A stretch of DNA of 8,368 bases from Woeseiaceae bacterium (GCA_013138675.1 WTCH01000038.1:1-8368); one strand, 5' to 3'. Counted from the first letter of the stretch, positions 1-7,796 are shown. Program-made: numbers and translations. Notes: generated by a model from the sequence alone, not told the origin.

Positions 1-933
1 CATCTGCTTATCGACCTCGATCACACCGCGATCGTTGACAACAACTCCAGCCTTTTCTGCTGCCAGCTGGTCCCCGTTCGCCCGCCTGCCTACTGCAACC
101 AGAACACGATCGTAAACGCCAATTTCGGGCGCGTCCTTGCCCTCGAACGAAACTTCAATTCCTGGCACTGTCGGCCGCATGCCCGTGACCTTCGTCGACG
201 TCAAAATGGCTTCGTAGCGTGGCTTTACGATTTTCAGAAACGGCCGCAGCAAATCTTTGTCTGTGCCGGGCATGAGTTGATCCATAAGCTCGACGACGCT
301 GACATCTGCCCCGAGTGCGCTGTACACGCAGGCCATTTCGAGACCAATGATCCCTCCGCCTACGACAAGCAGATGCTTGGGAATTGGATGCAGTTCGAGC
401 GCGCCTGTCGAATCGATAATCCTTGGGTCATCCGGCAGACCCGGCAGATTCACCGCCTCGGAACCCGCTGCGATGATGCACTGCTCAAAATGGATCGTTT
501 CGCCGTTATCGAGAACCAACGTTGTCGGTGACTCAAATGTCGCATTGCCATGCACAACTTTGACCTCGCGTTGCTTCGCGAGCTGCGTGAGCCCACCAGT
601 CAACTTGCCCACGACTTCGTTCTTCCACTCGCGAAGTTTGAGTGCGTCAATCTTGGGCCTGCCAAATGTTATGCCGTGTTCGGCCATGGCTTCGGCTTCA
701 TCAATGACCTTGGCCGCATGCAGCAACGCCTTGGAAGGAATACAGCCAACATTCAGGCACACGCCGCCCAGCGTGTCCCAACGTTCCACGAGGATGACGT
801 CCATGCCGAGATCTGCAGCACGAAACGCGGCTGTATAGCCACCCGGGCCGGCACCGATAACGACGAGCTGCGCCGAGTGCGTCGTATCCCTGGGAGCAGT
901 GCCAAGCGCAGCCCTAATTTCGTCTGCTGCCAT
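1..933 (-). CDS. lpdA: Dihydrolipoyl dehydrogenase (E3), C-terminus cut by window edge
   Basis: Flavoprotein E3 subunit that reoxidises the dihydrolipoyl groups of E2 and passes the electrons through FAD to NAD+; cytoplasmic. The visible 311 residues show an FAD-binding GAGPGGY at about 27-33, the redox-active disulfide motif CLNVGC with cysteines 59 and 64, followed by IPSK, and the NAD-binding GGGIIG at 192-197. The sequence follows E. coli LpdA closely up to about VDKQ. The family is about 475 residues long, so roughly 160 residues, including the interface domain with its catalytic His-Glu pair, lie beyond position 1. It is the last visible gene after aceE and aceF, 29 bases past the aceF stop. 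The ATG at 933 has no strong Shine-Dalgarno. An in-frame GTG at 963 overlaps the aceF stop (TAGTG) and would add ten residues. From the ATG, about 20 residues precede the first beta strand, somewhat more than in E. coli. Confidence 0.96.
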   Translation of the reverse strand, partial: MAADEIRAALGTAPRDTTHSAQLVVIGAGPGGYTAAFRAADLGMDVILVERWDTLGGVCLNVGCIPSKALLHAAKVIDEAEAMAEHGITFGRPKIDALKLREWKNEVVGKLTGGLTQLAKQREVKVVHGNATFESPTTLVLDNGETIHFEQCIIAAGSEAVNLPGLPDDPRIIDSTGALELHPIPKHLLVVGGGIIGLEMACVYSALGADVSVVELMDQLMPGTDKDLLRPFLKIVKPRYEAILTSTKVTGMRPTVPGIEVSFEGKDAPEIGVYDRVLVAVGRRANGDQLAAEKAGVVVNDRGVIEVDKQM

Positions 934-962
934 CGTTCGAGTTTCAGATGTCGTCTCAACCA

Positions 963-2588
963 CTACGAAACCGCCTGCAGCAGCGTATCCACGTCAGCGA
1001 GTTGTTGACCCAGGAAGGTCGTAAAGCGCACGGCAGCTGCACCGTCAATCACACGATGATCGTAGGACAGCGACAACGGCAACATCAACCGGGGTTCGAA
1101 CTCGGAACCGTTCCAGACAGGTTGCATCGACGAACGCGAAACGCCCAGGATCGCAACTTCGGGAGCGTTAACGATCGGTGTGAACGCCGTACCACCAATG
1201 CCGCCGAGACTCGAAATGGTGAACGTCGCACCTTGTAACTGATCGATCTTGAGTTTGCCGTCGCGTGCCGCCCTGGAGAGTGAGCCGAGTTCCTCGGCCA
1301 GTTCGTAGACGTCTTTCTCATCTGCGTCACGGATCACAGGGACCATCAGTCCCTGATCGGTGTCGGCTGCGAAGCCCATGTGGATGTACTTTTTGTAAAC
1401 GAGGCTCGATCCGTCATTCGACAATGAGGAATTCGCCTTGGGAAATTCCTGCAGCGTGGCGACAACGGCTTTGATAATGAATGCGAGCGGCGTCAATGAA
1501 ATGCCACGCTCTTTGGCGGGGCCTTTCAGTTCCTGGCGTCGTGACTCAAGAACAGTGATGTCTGCAAGATCATGCTGCGTGACATGTGGCAGGTTTATCC
1601 AGCTCGCCTGCAGCCGTGGTCCGGAGATCTTCTGAATGCGCGTAAGCGGCTGAGTTTCGATTTCACCAAATTTCGCGAAGTCGACTTTGGGCGTTTCAGG
1701 CAGAGCTGCACCACCCGGTGCTCCGGCCTGGCCGGTCAGGATCGCCTTGACGAATGCCTTGACGTCGTCATGCAGAATGCGGTTTTTCGGGCCGCCGCCT
1801 TTTACGTCAACAAGATTGACGCCGAGTTCACGCGCCAACTTGCGGACGGATGGGCCCGCATGCGCTCTCGAGAAACCAGCCTCGTCGATCGAGGGAGGGG
1901 AATCCGATGCTGGTGCAGATTGTTGCTGTAGCGGAGGCGGTACCTGTTCGACGGGTGGCGCCGGAGGTGGCGTTGTTGCCTCCTCGACGTCTGCCGCAGG
2001 GGGTTCATCTACGGCAACCGCATCAATGATTGCGAGCGATGAGCCCGCCGATACCTTGTCGCCCAGCCTGACGAGGACCGACTCGATACGGCCGGCCGCG
2101 ACGGCAGGCACATCCATGGCAGCTTTGTCTGTCTCCAGCGTAACGATCGGGTCTTCGATATTGACCTCATCACCGTTGGCAACATGCACCTCGATAACCT
2201 CGACATCTTCGAAGTCGCCCAGGTCCGGCACAATCAGTGTTTGCACGCCAGCGGATTTCTGTGACTTTCCAGCTGGAGATGCCAGTATCGTCGTTTCGCC
2301 CGACGGTTCGTGCACTAGCGCCGGCGCAATGACAACCGTGTCGCTGACGGCGATGCGGAGTTTGCCGATTACCGAACCTGAACTGACCTTATCGCCGTTC
2401 GATACGGTGAGCTCCTCGACAACCCCGCTGTCGGGGGCCGGAACGTCCATCGCCGCTTTGTCGGTCTCGATAGTAATGAGACCATCCTCGCGATCGACAG
2501 TGTCGCCCGCCGAAACGAGTACCTCGATAACCTCGACGTCTTCAAAGTCGCCAAGATCGGGCACCACTATGTCGATTATTTTCGCCAC
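963..2588 (-). CDS. aceF: Pyruvate dehydrogenase E2, dihydrolipoyllysine-residue acetyltransferase
   Basis: Core-forming E2 subunit: it takes the acetyl group from E1 on a swinging lipoyl arm and transfers it to CoA. The 541 residues divide into lipoyl domain 1 (about 1-80, lipoyl lysine K44 in ETDKAAMDVP), a linker, lipoyl domain 2 (about 117-192, K154 in the same motif), a Pro/Ala/Gln-rich hinge (about 194-238), a peripheral-subunit-binding domain (about 243-281) and the acetyltransferase domain (about 305-541). The catalytic motif HRVIDG has H511 and D515. The number of lipoyl domains varies between species; E. coli has three, this one two. The start is a GTG, 10 bases after the aceE stop, with only a weak AGG nine bases upstream that overlaps that stop codon. 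No in-frame ATG lies near the N-terminus and the GTG gives the expected lipoyl-domain beginning, so the start is fairly secure. It sits between aceE and lpd in one operon. Confidence 0.97.
   Translation of the reverse strand: MAKIIDIVVPDLGDFEDVEVIEVLVSAGDTVDREDGLITIETDKAAMDVPAPDSGVVEELTVSNGDKVSSGSVIGKLRIAVSDTVVIAPALVHEPSGETTILASPAGKSQKSAGVQTLIVPDLGDFEDVEVIEVHVANGDEVNIEDPIVTLETDKAAMDVPAVAAGRIESVLVRLGDKVSAGSSLAIIDAVAVDEPPAADVEEATTPPPAPPVEQVPPPLQQQSAPASDSPPSIDEAGFSRAHAGPSVRKLARELGVNLVDVKGGGPKNRILHDDVKAFVKAILTGQAGAPGGAALPETPKVDFAKFGEIETQPLTRIQKISGPRLQASWINLPHVTQHDLADITVLESRRQELKGPAKERGISLTPLAFIIKAVVATLQEFPKANSSLSNDGSSLVYKKYIHMGFAADTDQGLMVPVIRDADEKDVYELAEELGSLSRAARDGKLKIDQLQGATFTISSLGGIGGTAFTPIVNAPEVAILGVSRSSMQPVWNGSEFEPRLMLPLSLSYDHRVIDGAAAVRFTTFLGQQLADVDTLLQAVS
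2188..2564 (-). repeat. Direct repeat from the duplicated lipoyl domains of aceF
   Basis: Positions 2188-2231 and 2521-2564 match at 39 of 44 bases by hand comparison. Both encode the same 15 residues at the start of each lipoyl domain (from VPDLGDF to VIEV), 111 codons apart. The differences are synonymous. This is an internal domain duplication within the E2 gene, not a mobile or regulatory repeat. Confidence 0.85.
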
Positions 2589-2598
2589 AACCGCGAAC

Positions 2599-5262
2599 CT
2601 ATAACGTTACCGGATCAGGACGATCCGGGTCGATGCCGTATTTTTCAATCGCCTCAACAACCGTGTTCTGGTCGAGCGCGCCATCGTCGGCAAGCGCTTT
2701 CAGGGCCGTAACCACGATATAGCGTTTATCGACCTCAAAATGCTTCCTGAGCGATGCACGATCATCCGAGCGACCGTAGCCGTCCGTACCCAAAGACACG
2801 AAGCGGCCCGGTACCCAGCGCTCGATCTGATCCGACACAATCTTCATGTAGTCGGTAGCTGCCACGTACGGTCCCGGTCGATCTGCCAACGCCTGTTCGA
2901 CGTAGCATTTTCGCGGCTCAGCATCGGGATGCAGTTGGTTCCAGCGCTCGACTTCCAGTGCATCGCGACGCAATTCATTGAAGCTCGTTACCGACCAGAC
3001 GTCGGTCGGAATGCCGAAGTCCTTCATCAAAATATCGGCGGCGCCGAGCACCTCGCGCAGAATCGTGCCCGAGCCCATCAGCTGCGCCCTTATCTTGCCC
3101 TGACCGCCAACCTGCAACAGGTACATGCCGCGCAGGATGCCGTCCTCAACACCCTTCGGCATCGGTGGGTGCACATAGTTCTCGTTCATCGTCGTGATGT
3201 AGTAGAAAACGTCTTCCTGCTCGCCGATCATGCGCCGCAGCCCGTCCTGGATGATGACGGCCAGCTCATAGGCATAGGTTGGGTCGTAGGACACACAGTT
3301 CGGAACCGTCGATGCGTGAACGAGGCTGTGGCCATCCTGGTGCTGCAAGCCCTCGCCTGCGAGCGTGGTTCGGCCGGCAGTTCCGCCGATCAGGAAGCCG
3401 CGCGATTGCAGGTCGCCGCCGGCCCAGATGAAATCGCCGATGCGCTGGAAGCCGAACATCGAGTAATAGATGTAAAACGGCACCATCTGTTCGTTGTGAT
3501 TGGAGTACGACGTGCCTGCCGCAAGCCAGGAGCAGAACGCGCCACCTTCATTGATGCCTTCTTCGAGGATCTGCCCTTTCTTGTCCTCGCGGTAGTACAT
3601 CAGCTCACCGGCATCTTCGGGCTCGTACAACTGCCCTTTCGACGCATAGATACCGAACTGTCGGAACATGCCCTCCATGCCGAACGTACGCGCTTCATCA
3701 GGCACGATTGGAACGATACGGTTGCCGATCTGCTTGTCGCGTGCCAGCGCGGTCAGCATGCGTACAAATGCCATCGTCGTCGATGCTTCGCGTTCGCCCG
3801 TACCGTCTAGCTGCGTCTGGAAAATCTCGAGTCCCGGTATCGGCAGTTTCGCCGCCTTCGTACGGCGCTGCGGAAGGTACCCGCCAAGAGCCTGCCGGCG
3901 TTCCTGCAGGTACTCGATTTCGGCGCTGTCCGGCGCAGGTTTGTAATAAGGGACGTTCTCGATGTCCTTGTCCGACACCGGGATATTGAAGCGATCGCGC
4001 ATTTGCTTGAGCGCTTCGAGGTCGAGCTTCTTTTGCTGGTGGGCCGTATTCTGCCCTTCTCCGGCTTCACCCATGCCATAGCCTTTCACGGTCTTGGCGA
4101 GGATGATCGTTGGTGTTCCGGTATGACGCATCGCGGCATCGTAGGCTGAGTAGACCTTTATCGGATCATGGCCACCGCGATTCAGGTGCCAGATTTCCTC
4201 GTCCGACATGTTCGCGACCATCGCTGCTGTTTCCGGGTGCTTGCCGAAAAACTCATTGCGCACGTAGGCACCGTCTTTCGACTTGTAGTTCTGGAACTCG
4301 CCATCAACGGTCTCTGCCATGATGCGCTGCAGGTGCCCGTCCGTGTCGCTCGCGATCAGGCGATCCCAGCGGCCACCCCAGACGACCTTGATGACATTCC
4401 ATCCTGCTCCGCCGAAGGCAGCCTCGAGTTCCTGTATGACCTTGCCATTGCCTCGTACCGGGCCATCAAGACGTTGCAGGTTGCAGTTCACGACGAAAAC
4501 GAGATTATCGAGACCTTCACGAACCGGCATCGTAATTGCGCCCATCGACTCGGGCTCATCCATCTCACCGTCACCGAGGAAGCACCAGACCTTGCGATCT
4601 GACGGCGCGATCACGTCGCGGTTCTCCATGTAGCGCATGAAGCGCGCCTGGTAGATAGCCATCATCGGCCCGAGGCCCATCGACACGGTCGGGAACTGCC
4701 AGAACTCCGGCATCAGCCAGGGGTGTGGGTATGACGACAATCCGCCACCACCGACTTCCTGTCGAAACCGGTTCAAATCCCCTTCATTCAGGCGCCCTTC
4801 GAGGAATGCGCGTGCGTAAACGCCAGGCGATGAATGACCCTGCATGAATACCAGGTCTCCACCATGGTCCGCGCTTGGCGCGCGCCAAAAATGGTTGAAA
4901 CCGACTTCATATAGCGTTGCCGACGAGGCAAAACTCGAAATGTGTCCGCCAAATTCCGTGCTCTTGCGATTGGCCTGTACGACCATGGCCATCGCATTCC
5001 AGCGCATGTAGGCCTCGAGTCGGCGCTCGAGCGAGCGATCACCCGGGTATTCGGGCTGCCGGCGCTTTGCGATGGTGTTCAGGTACGCGGTATTCGGGCT
5101 GTACGGCAAATAGGCACCGGATCGACGTGCGAAATCGATCATCTTGTTCAGCAGGAAATGCGCGCGCTCCGGACCGTGTTGCCCGAGTACTGAATCGATG
5201 GATTCCAGCCACTCGCGAGTCTCAATCGGATCAATGTCATCAAATGGATTGAATCGGCTCAT
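2599..5262 (-). CDS. aceE: Pyruvate dehydrogenase E1 component, homodimeric type
   Basis: Thiamine-diphosphate-dependent E1 that decarboxylates pyruvate and reductively acetylates the lipoyl groups of E2. At 887 residues it equals the E. coli AceE length and aligns with it almost throughout. The ThDP/Mg motif starts with GDG at 230-232 and closes with NCNLQ at 259-263. Residues matching the E. coli active site, shifted by one, are present: H107, H143, H408 in the mobile loop (NTAHQ), E523 (PDEARTFGMEG), E572 (GINEGG) and H641 (GLQHQDGH). The single-chain architecture differs from the alpha/beta E1 found in many other bacteria. It is the first gene of the aceE-aceF-lpd operon; its TAG stop lies 10 bases before the aceF GTG. 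The ATG at 5262 has no obvious Shine-Dalgarno, but MSRFNPFDDIDPIETREW matches the expected E1 N-terminus, so the start is sound. Confidence 0.98.
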   Translation of the reverse strand: MSRFNPFDDIDPIETREWLESIDSVLGQHGPERAHFLLNKMIDFARRSGAYLPYSPNTAYLNTIAKRRQPEYPGDRSLERRLEAYMRWNAMAMVVQANRKSTEFGGHISSFASSATLYEVGFNHFWRAPSADHGGDLVFMQGHSSPGVYARAFLEGRLNEGDLNRFRQEVGGGGLSSYPHPWLMPEFWQFPTVSMGLGPMMAIYQARFMRYMENRDVIAPSDRKVWCFLGDGEMDEPESMGAITMPVREGLDNLVFVVNCNLQRLDGPVRGNGKVIQELEAAFGGAGWNVIKVVWGGRWDRLIASDTDGHLQRIMAETVDGEFQNYKSKDGAYVRNEFFGKHPETAAMVANMSDEEIWHLNRGGHDPIKVYSAYDAAMRHTGTPTIILAKTVKGYGMGEAGEGQNTAHQQKKLDLEALKQMRDRFNIPVSDKDIENVPYYKPAPDSAEIEYLQERRQALGGYLPQRRTKAAKLPIPGLEIFQTQLDGTGEREASTTMAFVRMLTALARDKQIGNRIVPIVPDEARTFGMEGMFRQFGIYASKGQLYEPEDAGELMYYREDKKGQILEEGINEGGAFCSWLAAGTSYSNHNEQMVPFYIYYSMFGFQRIGDFIWAGGDLQSRGFLIGGTAGRTTLAGEGLQHQDGHSLVHASTVPNCVSYDPTYAYELAVIIQDGLRRMIGEQEDVFYYITTMNENYVHPPMPKGVEDGILRGMYLLQVGGQGKIRAQLMGSGTILREVLGAADILMKDFGIPTDVWSVTSFNELRRDALEVERWNQLHPDAEPRKCYVEQALADRPGPYVAATDYMKIVSDQIERWVPGRFVSLGTDGYGRSDDRASLRKHFEVDKRYIVVTALKALADDGALDQNTVVEAIEKYGIDPDRPDPVTL

Positions 5263-5292
5263 AAATCATTCACAATAGGATCGCCGAGCAGG

Positions 5293-5302
5293 CACCCGGG
5301 TG
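5293..5302. promoter_or_regulatory. Perfect 10-base palindrome in the aceE/aminopeptidase intergenic region
   Basis: CACCCGGGTG is its own reverse complement and lies 31 bases upstream of the aceE ATG, in the divergent spacer. Imperfectly placed outer arms (GCCGA at 5283-5287 and TCGGC at 5310-5314) flank it. It could be an operator or part of a leader hairpin. I recognise no known regulator motif here, and short GC-rich palindromes occur by chance. Confidence 0.25.
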
Positions 5303-5327
5303 GGCGCTTTCGGCCTTAGGGGGCGAT

Positions 5328-5356
5328 ATATTCGGCGTTCAGGCCTTGTCGGTCAA
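5328..5356 (-). promoter_or_regulatory. Candidate sigma70-like promoter for aceE-aceF-lpd
   Basis: Read on the minus strand, TTGACC (5356-5351) is followed after 17 bases by GAATAT (5333-5328). The -35 box matches five of six consensus bases, the -10 box only three of six. Transcription would begin near 5320 and leave a leader of roughly 60 bases containing the palindrome at 5293-5302. Position and spacing fit a promoter for the operon, but the -10 is poor, so this is only a candidate. Confidence 0.3.
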
Positions 5357-5365
5357 GCACTTAAC

Positions 5366-5370
5366 AAAGG
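5366..5370 (+). promoter_or_regulatory. Ribosome binding site that sets the aminopeptidase start
   Basis: AAAGG lies 10 bases before the ATG at 5381. It supports that ATG over the in-frame GTG at 5300, which lies inside the palindrome region and has no such site. Confidence 0.6.
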
Positions 5371-5380
5371 TTTCCATATC

Positions 5381-6889
5381 ATGCCAAACACTTTGCCGGA
5401 CTCCAGCGTCGTACGTTGCAGCCAACACCCCGGAAAGCTTGATTCTAAAGCACTTGTGGCGATTGATCAGTTACTGCTGATACTACCTGCAAAAATCCCG
5501 CTATCCCTGTGGCGGCAGATTCCGCAGGGCAGCACGCTCCAGGCATTGCTCAGCAAGCGCCCCTCCGGCGACGTGCCTGCCTTGCAGACGCGACTGGGCA
5601 ACAAGCGCCAAACACTGGTCGTCGCGGGCAGCATCGGCGCAGATGACGATACATTCGCCCGCCTGACACTGGCTCGCAAGCTTGTATCTGCAGCAACTGG
5701 CGAAAAAGCCGGCTGCCTCGGTATTGCCGTCCTGGGCTTCGATGCGGACGAAGCAGAGTCTCTGTGCAATGCGGCCGTCGCGGCTGCGCTGGCGGCAGGA
5801 TTCAATCTGCCCGAGTTCAAGAGCAAGGCAACACCGGACAGAATTCGCAGCATCCGTATCCTGGGACTCGGCAAGAAACTCGATCTGAGCCGCACGATCG
5901 CCGAAGCGAAGGGCAACAACCTGGCCCGCTGGTTGACTGCATTGCCACCGAACATCCTGAACGCATCCAGCTATGCGACCGCATTGAAGGATCTTGCTGC
6001 TGAACACGGCTGGCAGTACAAGCGCTACTCGACGAAACAGCTCGAAAAGCTCGGTGCCGGCGCATTCCTCGCCGTCGCACAGGGCAACGACAACGATAGT
6101 GCCTCGATCGTGCGTCTGCGCTACCGTCCAAAAAAGGCGACCGCAAAGCCTGTGCTCAGCCTGGTTGGCAAGGGAGTCATCTTCGATACAGGCGGCACCA
6201 ACCTGAAACCCTTCCTGTCGATGCTCGACATGCATGGCGATATGCAGGGCAGCGCAGTTGTGGCAGGTACTCTCCTTGCCATTTCCCAACTGAAGCTTCC
6301 GGTAGCTGTAGACGCTTGGCTGGCAATCACCGAGAACCGTACGGGACCCAACGCCTACAAGTCGCAGGACGTCATTACCGCGGCAAACGGCAAGACTATT
6401 CAGACTATTCACACGGACGCTGAGGGCCGCATGGTCCTCGCCGACACGCTGACGTTCGCCAGCCGGGAAAAACCGCAACTGATCATCGACTACGCGACGC
6501 TGACAGGTGCCGTCATTAATGCCATTACCACACGCTACAGCGGCGTGTTTACGAATCGTTCGGACTGGCATCCGCGACTCAAACGCACGGGCCGTACCTG
6601 TGGCGAGCGTGTCTGGCCGTTTCCGATAGACAAGGAGTTTCTGCAGGATCTCAAAAGCGACACTGCCGACATACAACAGTGCTCAGTCAAAGGCGCGGCA
6701 GATCATATTCTGGCCGGTAGCTTCCTTGCTGAATTCGTCGAAAACAATACGCCGTGGGTGCACATCGATCTCGCAGCGAGCAATCACAAGGGCGGCCTCG
6801 CGCACGTGCCAACCGAGATTACTGGTTTCGGTGTCCGCTACACTCTGAGCCTTCTCCTTGACGAACACATCCTGAAGGCAGAGCGCTAA
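5381..6889 (+). CDS. M17 family leucyl aminopeptidase-like metallopeptidase
   Basis: Cytosolic two-metal aminopeptidase of the M17 (PepA/PepB) family, which removes N-terminal residues from peptides; here 502 residues, the usual length. The C-terminal catalytic domain (about 180-490) has the complete expected metal-ligand set: K264 and D269 in KGVIFDTGG, D287 in HGDMQG, and D346 and E348 in TDAEGR. The catalytic K276 (NLKP) and R350 are also present. The signature reads HTDAEGRM rather than the canonical NTDAEGRL, which suggests a side clade rather than PepA itself. The N-terminal third is poorly conserved, as is normal for the family. The ATG at 5381 has a good Shine-Dalgarno; starting at GTG 5300 would add 27 residues of intergenic-looking sequence. 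It is divergent from aceE and is followed at once by rnt, so the two are probably cotranscribed. Its preferred substrate cannot be read from the sequence. Confidence 0.92.
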   Translation: MPNTLPDSSVVRCSQHPGKLDSKALVAIDQLLLILPAKIPLSLWRQIPQGSTLQALLSKRPSGDVPALQTRLGNKRQTLVVAGSIGADDDTFARLTLARKLVSAATGEKAGCLGIAVLGFDADEAESLCNAAVAAALAAGFNLPEFKSKATPDRIRSIRILGLGKKLDLSRTIAEAKGNNLARWLTALPPNILNASSYATALKDLAAEHGWQYKRYSTKQLEKLGAGAFLAVAQGNDNDSASIVRLRYRPKKATAKPVLSLVGKGVIFDTGGTNLKPFLSMLDMHGDMQGSAVVAGTLLAISQLKLPVAVDAWLAITENRTGPNAYKSQDVITAANGKTIQTIHTDAEGRMVLADTLTFASREKPQLIIDYATLTGAVINAITTRYSGVFTNRSDWHPRLKRTGRTCGERVWPFPIDKEFLQDLKSDTADIQQCSVKGAADHILAGSFLAEFVENNTPWVHIDLAASNHKGGLAHVPTEITGFGVRYTLSLLLDEHILKAER

Positions 6890-6907
6890 GTGGGCAAAGA
6901 AACATCA

Positions 6908-7540
6908 ATGTCGAGCCGCTTTCGCGGCTTCCTGCCCGTTGTCGTCGACGTCGAAACCGGTGGCTTCAATTCAAAAACAGACGCCTTGCTTGAGGTCGCT
7001 GCAGTGTTTGTCGATTTTGGCGACGGCGGCATCCTGACGCGCGGTGAAACCATCCGCTATCACGTCAAACCGTTTGAGGGTGCCAACATGGAGCCAGCAT
7101 CGCTAGCCGTCAACGGCATTGACCCACACCACCCGCTGCGACCCGCCATCGATGAACGGGACGCACTGCAACGCTTGTTTCGCGCAATTCGCAGTGCCGT
7201 CCGGGCAAACGACTGCCAACGCGCCATCCTTGTTGGCCACAACGCCGCGTTCGACCTGGCGTTCATGAACGAGGCAATCGCGCGCTCGGATATTAAGCGC
7301 AATCCATTCCATCCATTCAGTTGTTTCGATACGGCAACGCTGTGTGGTGTTGCGTTCGGGCAGACGGTGCTGGCACGGGCAGTCGCCGCTGCAGGATTCG
7401 AGTGGGACGAAAGCTCAGCGCATTCGGCCGCTTACGACGCCGAAATTACCGCCGATGTCTTCTGCGAAATCGTCAATCGGTTTCAGCCGGTGTTTGATTC
7501 AACAATTCCGCAAGCTCGCCCGAATGATACATCTCAATAA
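6908..7540 (+). CDS. rnt: Ribonuclease T
   Basis: DEDD-superfamily 3'-to-5' exoribonuclease that trims the 3' ends of tRNA, 5S/23S rRNA and other stable RNAs; active as a dimer. From the ATG it has 210 residues and aligns along its length with E. coli RNase T. The catalytic residues are D14 and E16 (VDVETGG), D116 (HNAAFD), H172 and D177 (AHSAAYD), which is the DEDDh set. The block KRNPFHPF is also conserved. Of the four phenylalanines I recall as stacking on the RNA end in E. coli, three are kept (F20, F115, F137) and the one matching F77 is valine (V68). A GTG at 6890, directly after the aminopeptidase stop, is an alternative start adding six residues; an AAGG lies 11 bases before it, while the ATG has only a weak AAAGA. 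The last 68 bases overlap the end of the convergent grxD gene. Confidence 0.95.
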   Translation: MSSRFRGFLPVVVDVETGGFNSKTDALLEVAAVFVDFGDGGILTRGETIRYHVKPFEGANMEPASLAVNGIDPHHPLRPAIDERDALQRLFRAIRSAVRANDCQRAILVGHNAAFDLAFMNEAIARSDIKRNPFHPFSCFDTATLCGVAFGQTVLARAVAAAGFEWDESSAHSAAYDAEITADVFCEIVNRFQPVFDSTIPQARPNDTSQ

Positions 7541-7796
7541 CGATATCGCTACCGCCGATTAGCTCTCCCTTGACGTAGAACTGCGGGAAGGTCGGCCAGT
7601 TTGAATAGGCCTTGAGTCCCTGCCGAATCTCTTCGTCCTCGAGAATATTGACCGTGGCGAATGGTTTGCCAACCGCGTTCAGGGCGGCAATGGTCTGGCC
7701 CGAGAAACCGCATTGCGGGAAATCCGGCGTGCCCTTCATGTACAGCAGTATGTCGTGTGACTTCAGTTGCTCTTCAATTCTGGAATTAACATCCAC
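7473..7796 (-). CDS. grxD: CGFS-type monothiol glutaredoxin (Grx4 family)
   Basis: Cytosolic monothiol glutaredoxin, a family that binds and transfers [2Fe-2S] clusters together with glutathione and BolA-type partners. The 107 residues show K21 (YMKG, glutathione contact), the single active-site cysteine C29 in CGFS, the WPTFPQ segment with the cis-proline, and GGSDIVIEMY near the end. All match E. coli Grx4, which is 115 residues. The start is taken as GTG 7796 because AAGAGG lies nine bases before it and the product then begins just ahead of the first conserved helix. An in-frame ATG at 7892 would add 32 basic residues encoded within the small upstream lipoprotein gene and is unlikely. The start overlaps that gene by 11 bases, suggesting translational coupling. 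The 3' end overlaps rnt by 68 bases. In E. coli, rnt and grxD are also close together. Confidence 0.95.
   Translation of the reverse strand: MDVNSRIEEQLKSHDILLYMKGTPDFPQCGFSGQTIAALNAVGKPFATVNILEDEEIRQGLKAYSNWPTFPQFYVKGELIGGSDIVIEMYHSGELAELLNQTPAETD

Noticed and set aside
1687..2604. Open frame of about 305 codons on the plus strand opposite aceF
   Set aside because: It is antisense to a well-supported E2 gene, is low-complexity (Ser/Thr/Ala rich) and results from the base composition of the lipoyl and hinge coding sequence. No domain is recognisable.
2740..3810. Open frame of about 356 codons on the plus strand opposite aceE
   Set aside because: It lies wholly antisense to a full-length, strongly conserved E1 gene and its translation shows no family features.
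5300..5380. Upstream GTG start for the aminopeptidase, adding 27 residues
   Set aside because: The ATG at 5381 has AAAGG ten bases upstream, whereas the added segment has no ribosome site and covers probable regulatory DNA.
5263..5380. PdhR-type operator upstream of aceE
   Set aside because: I looked for an AATTGGT...ACCAATT-like inverted repeat and saw none in this spacer.
5501..6676. Open frame of about 391 codons on the minus strand opposite the aminopeptidase
   Set aside because: It is the antisense shadow of a gene with complete M17 catalytic residues; the translation resembles no family and has no good start signal.
7500..7560. Bidirectional terminator between rnt and grxD
   Set aside because: The genes overlap and I see no GC-rich stem with a T tract on either strand at their ends.
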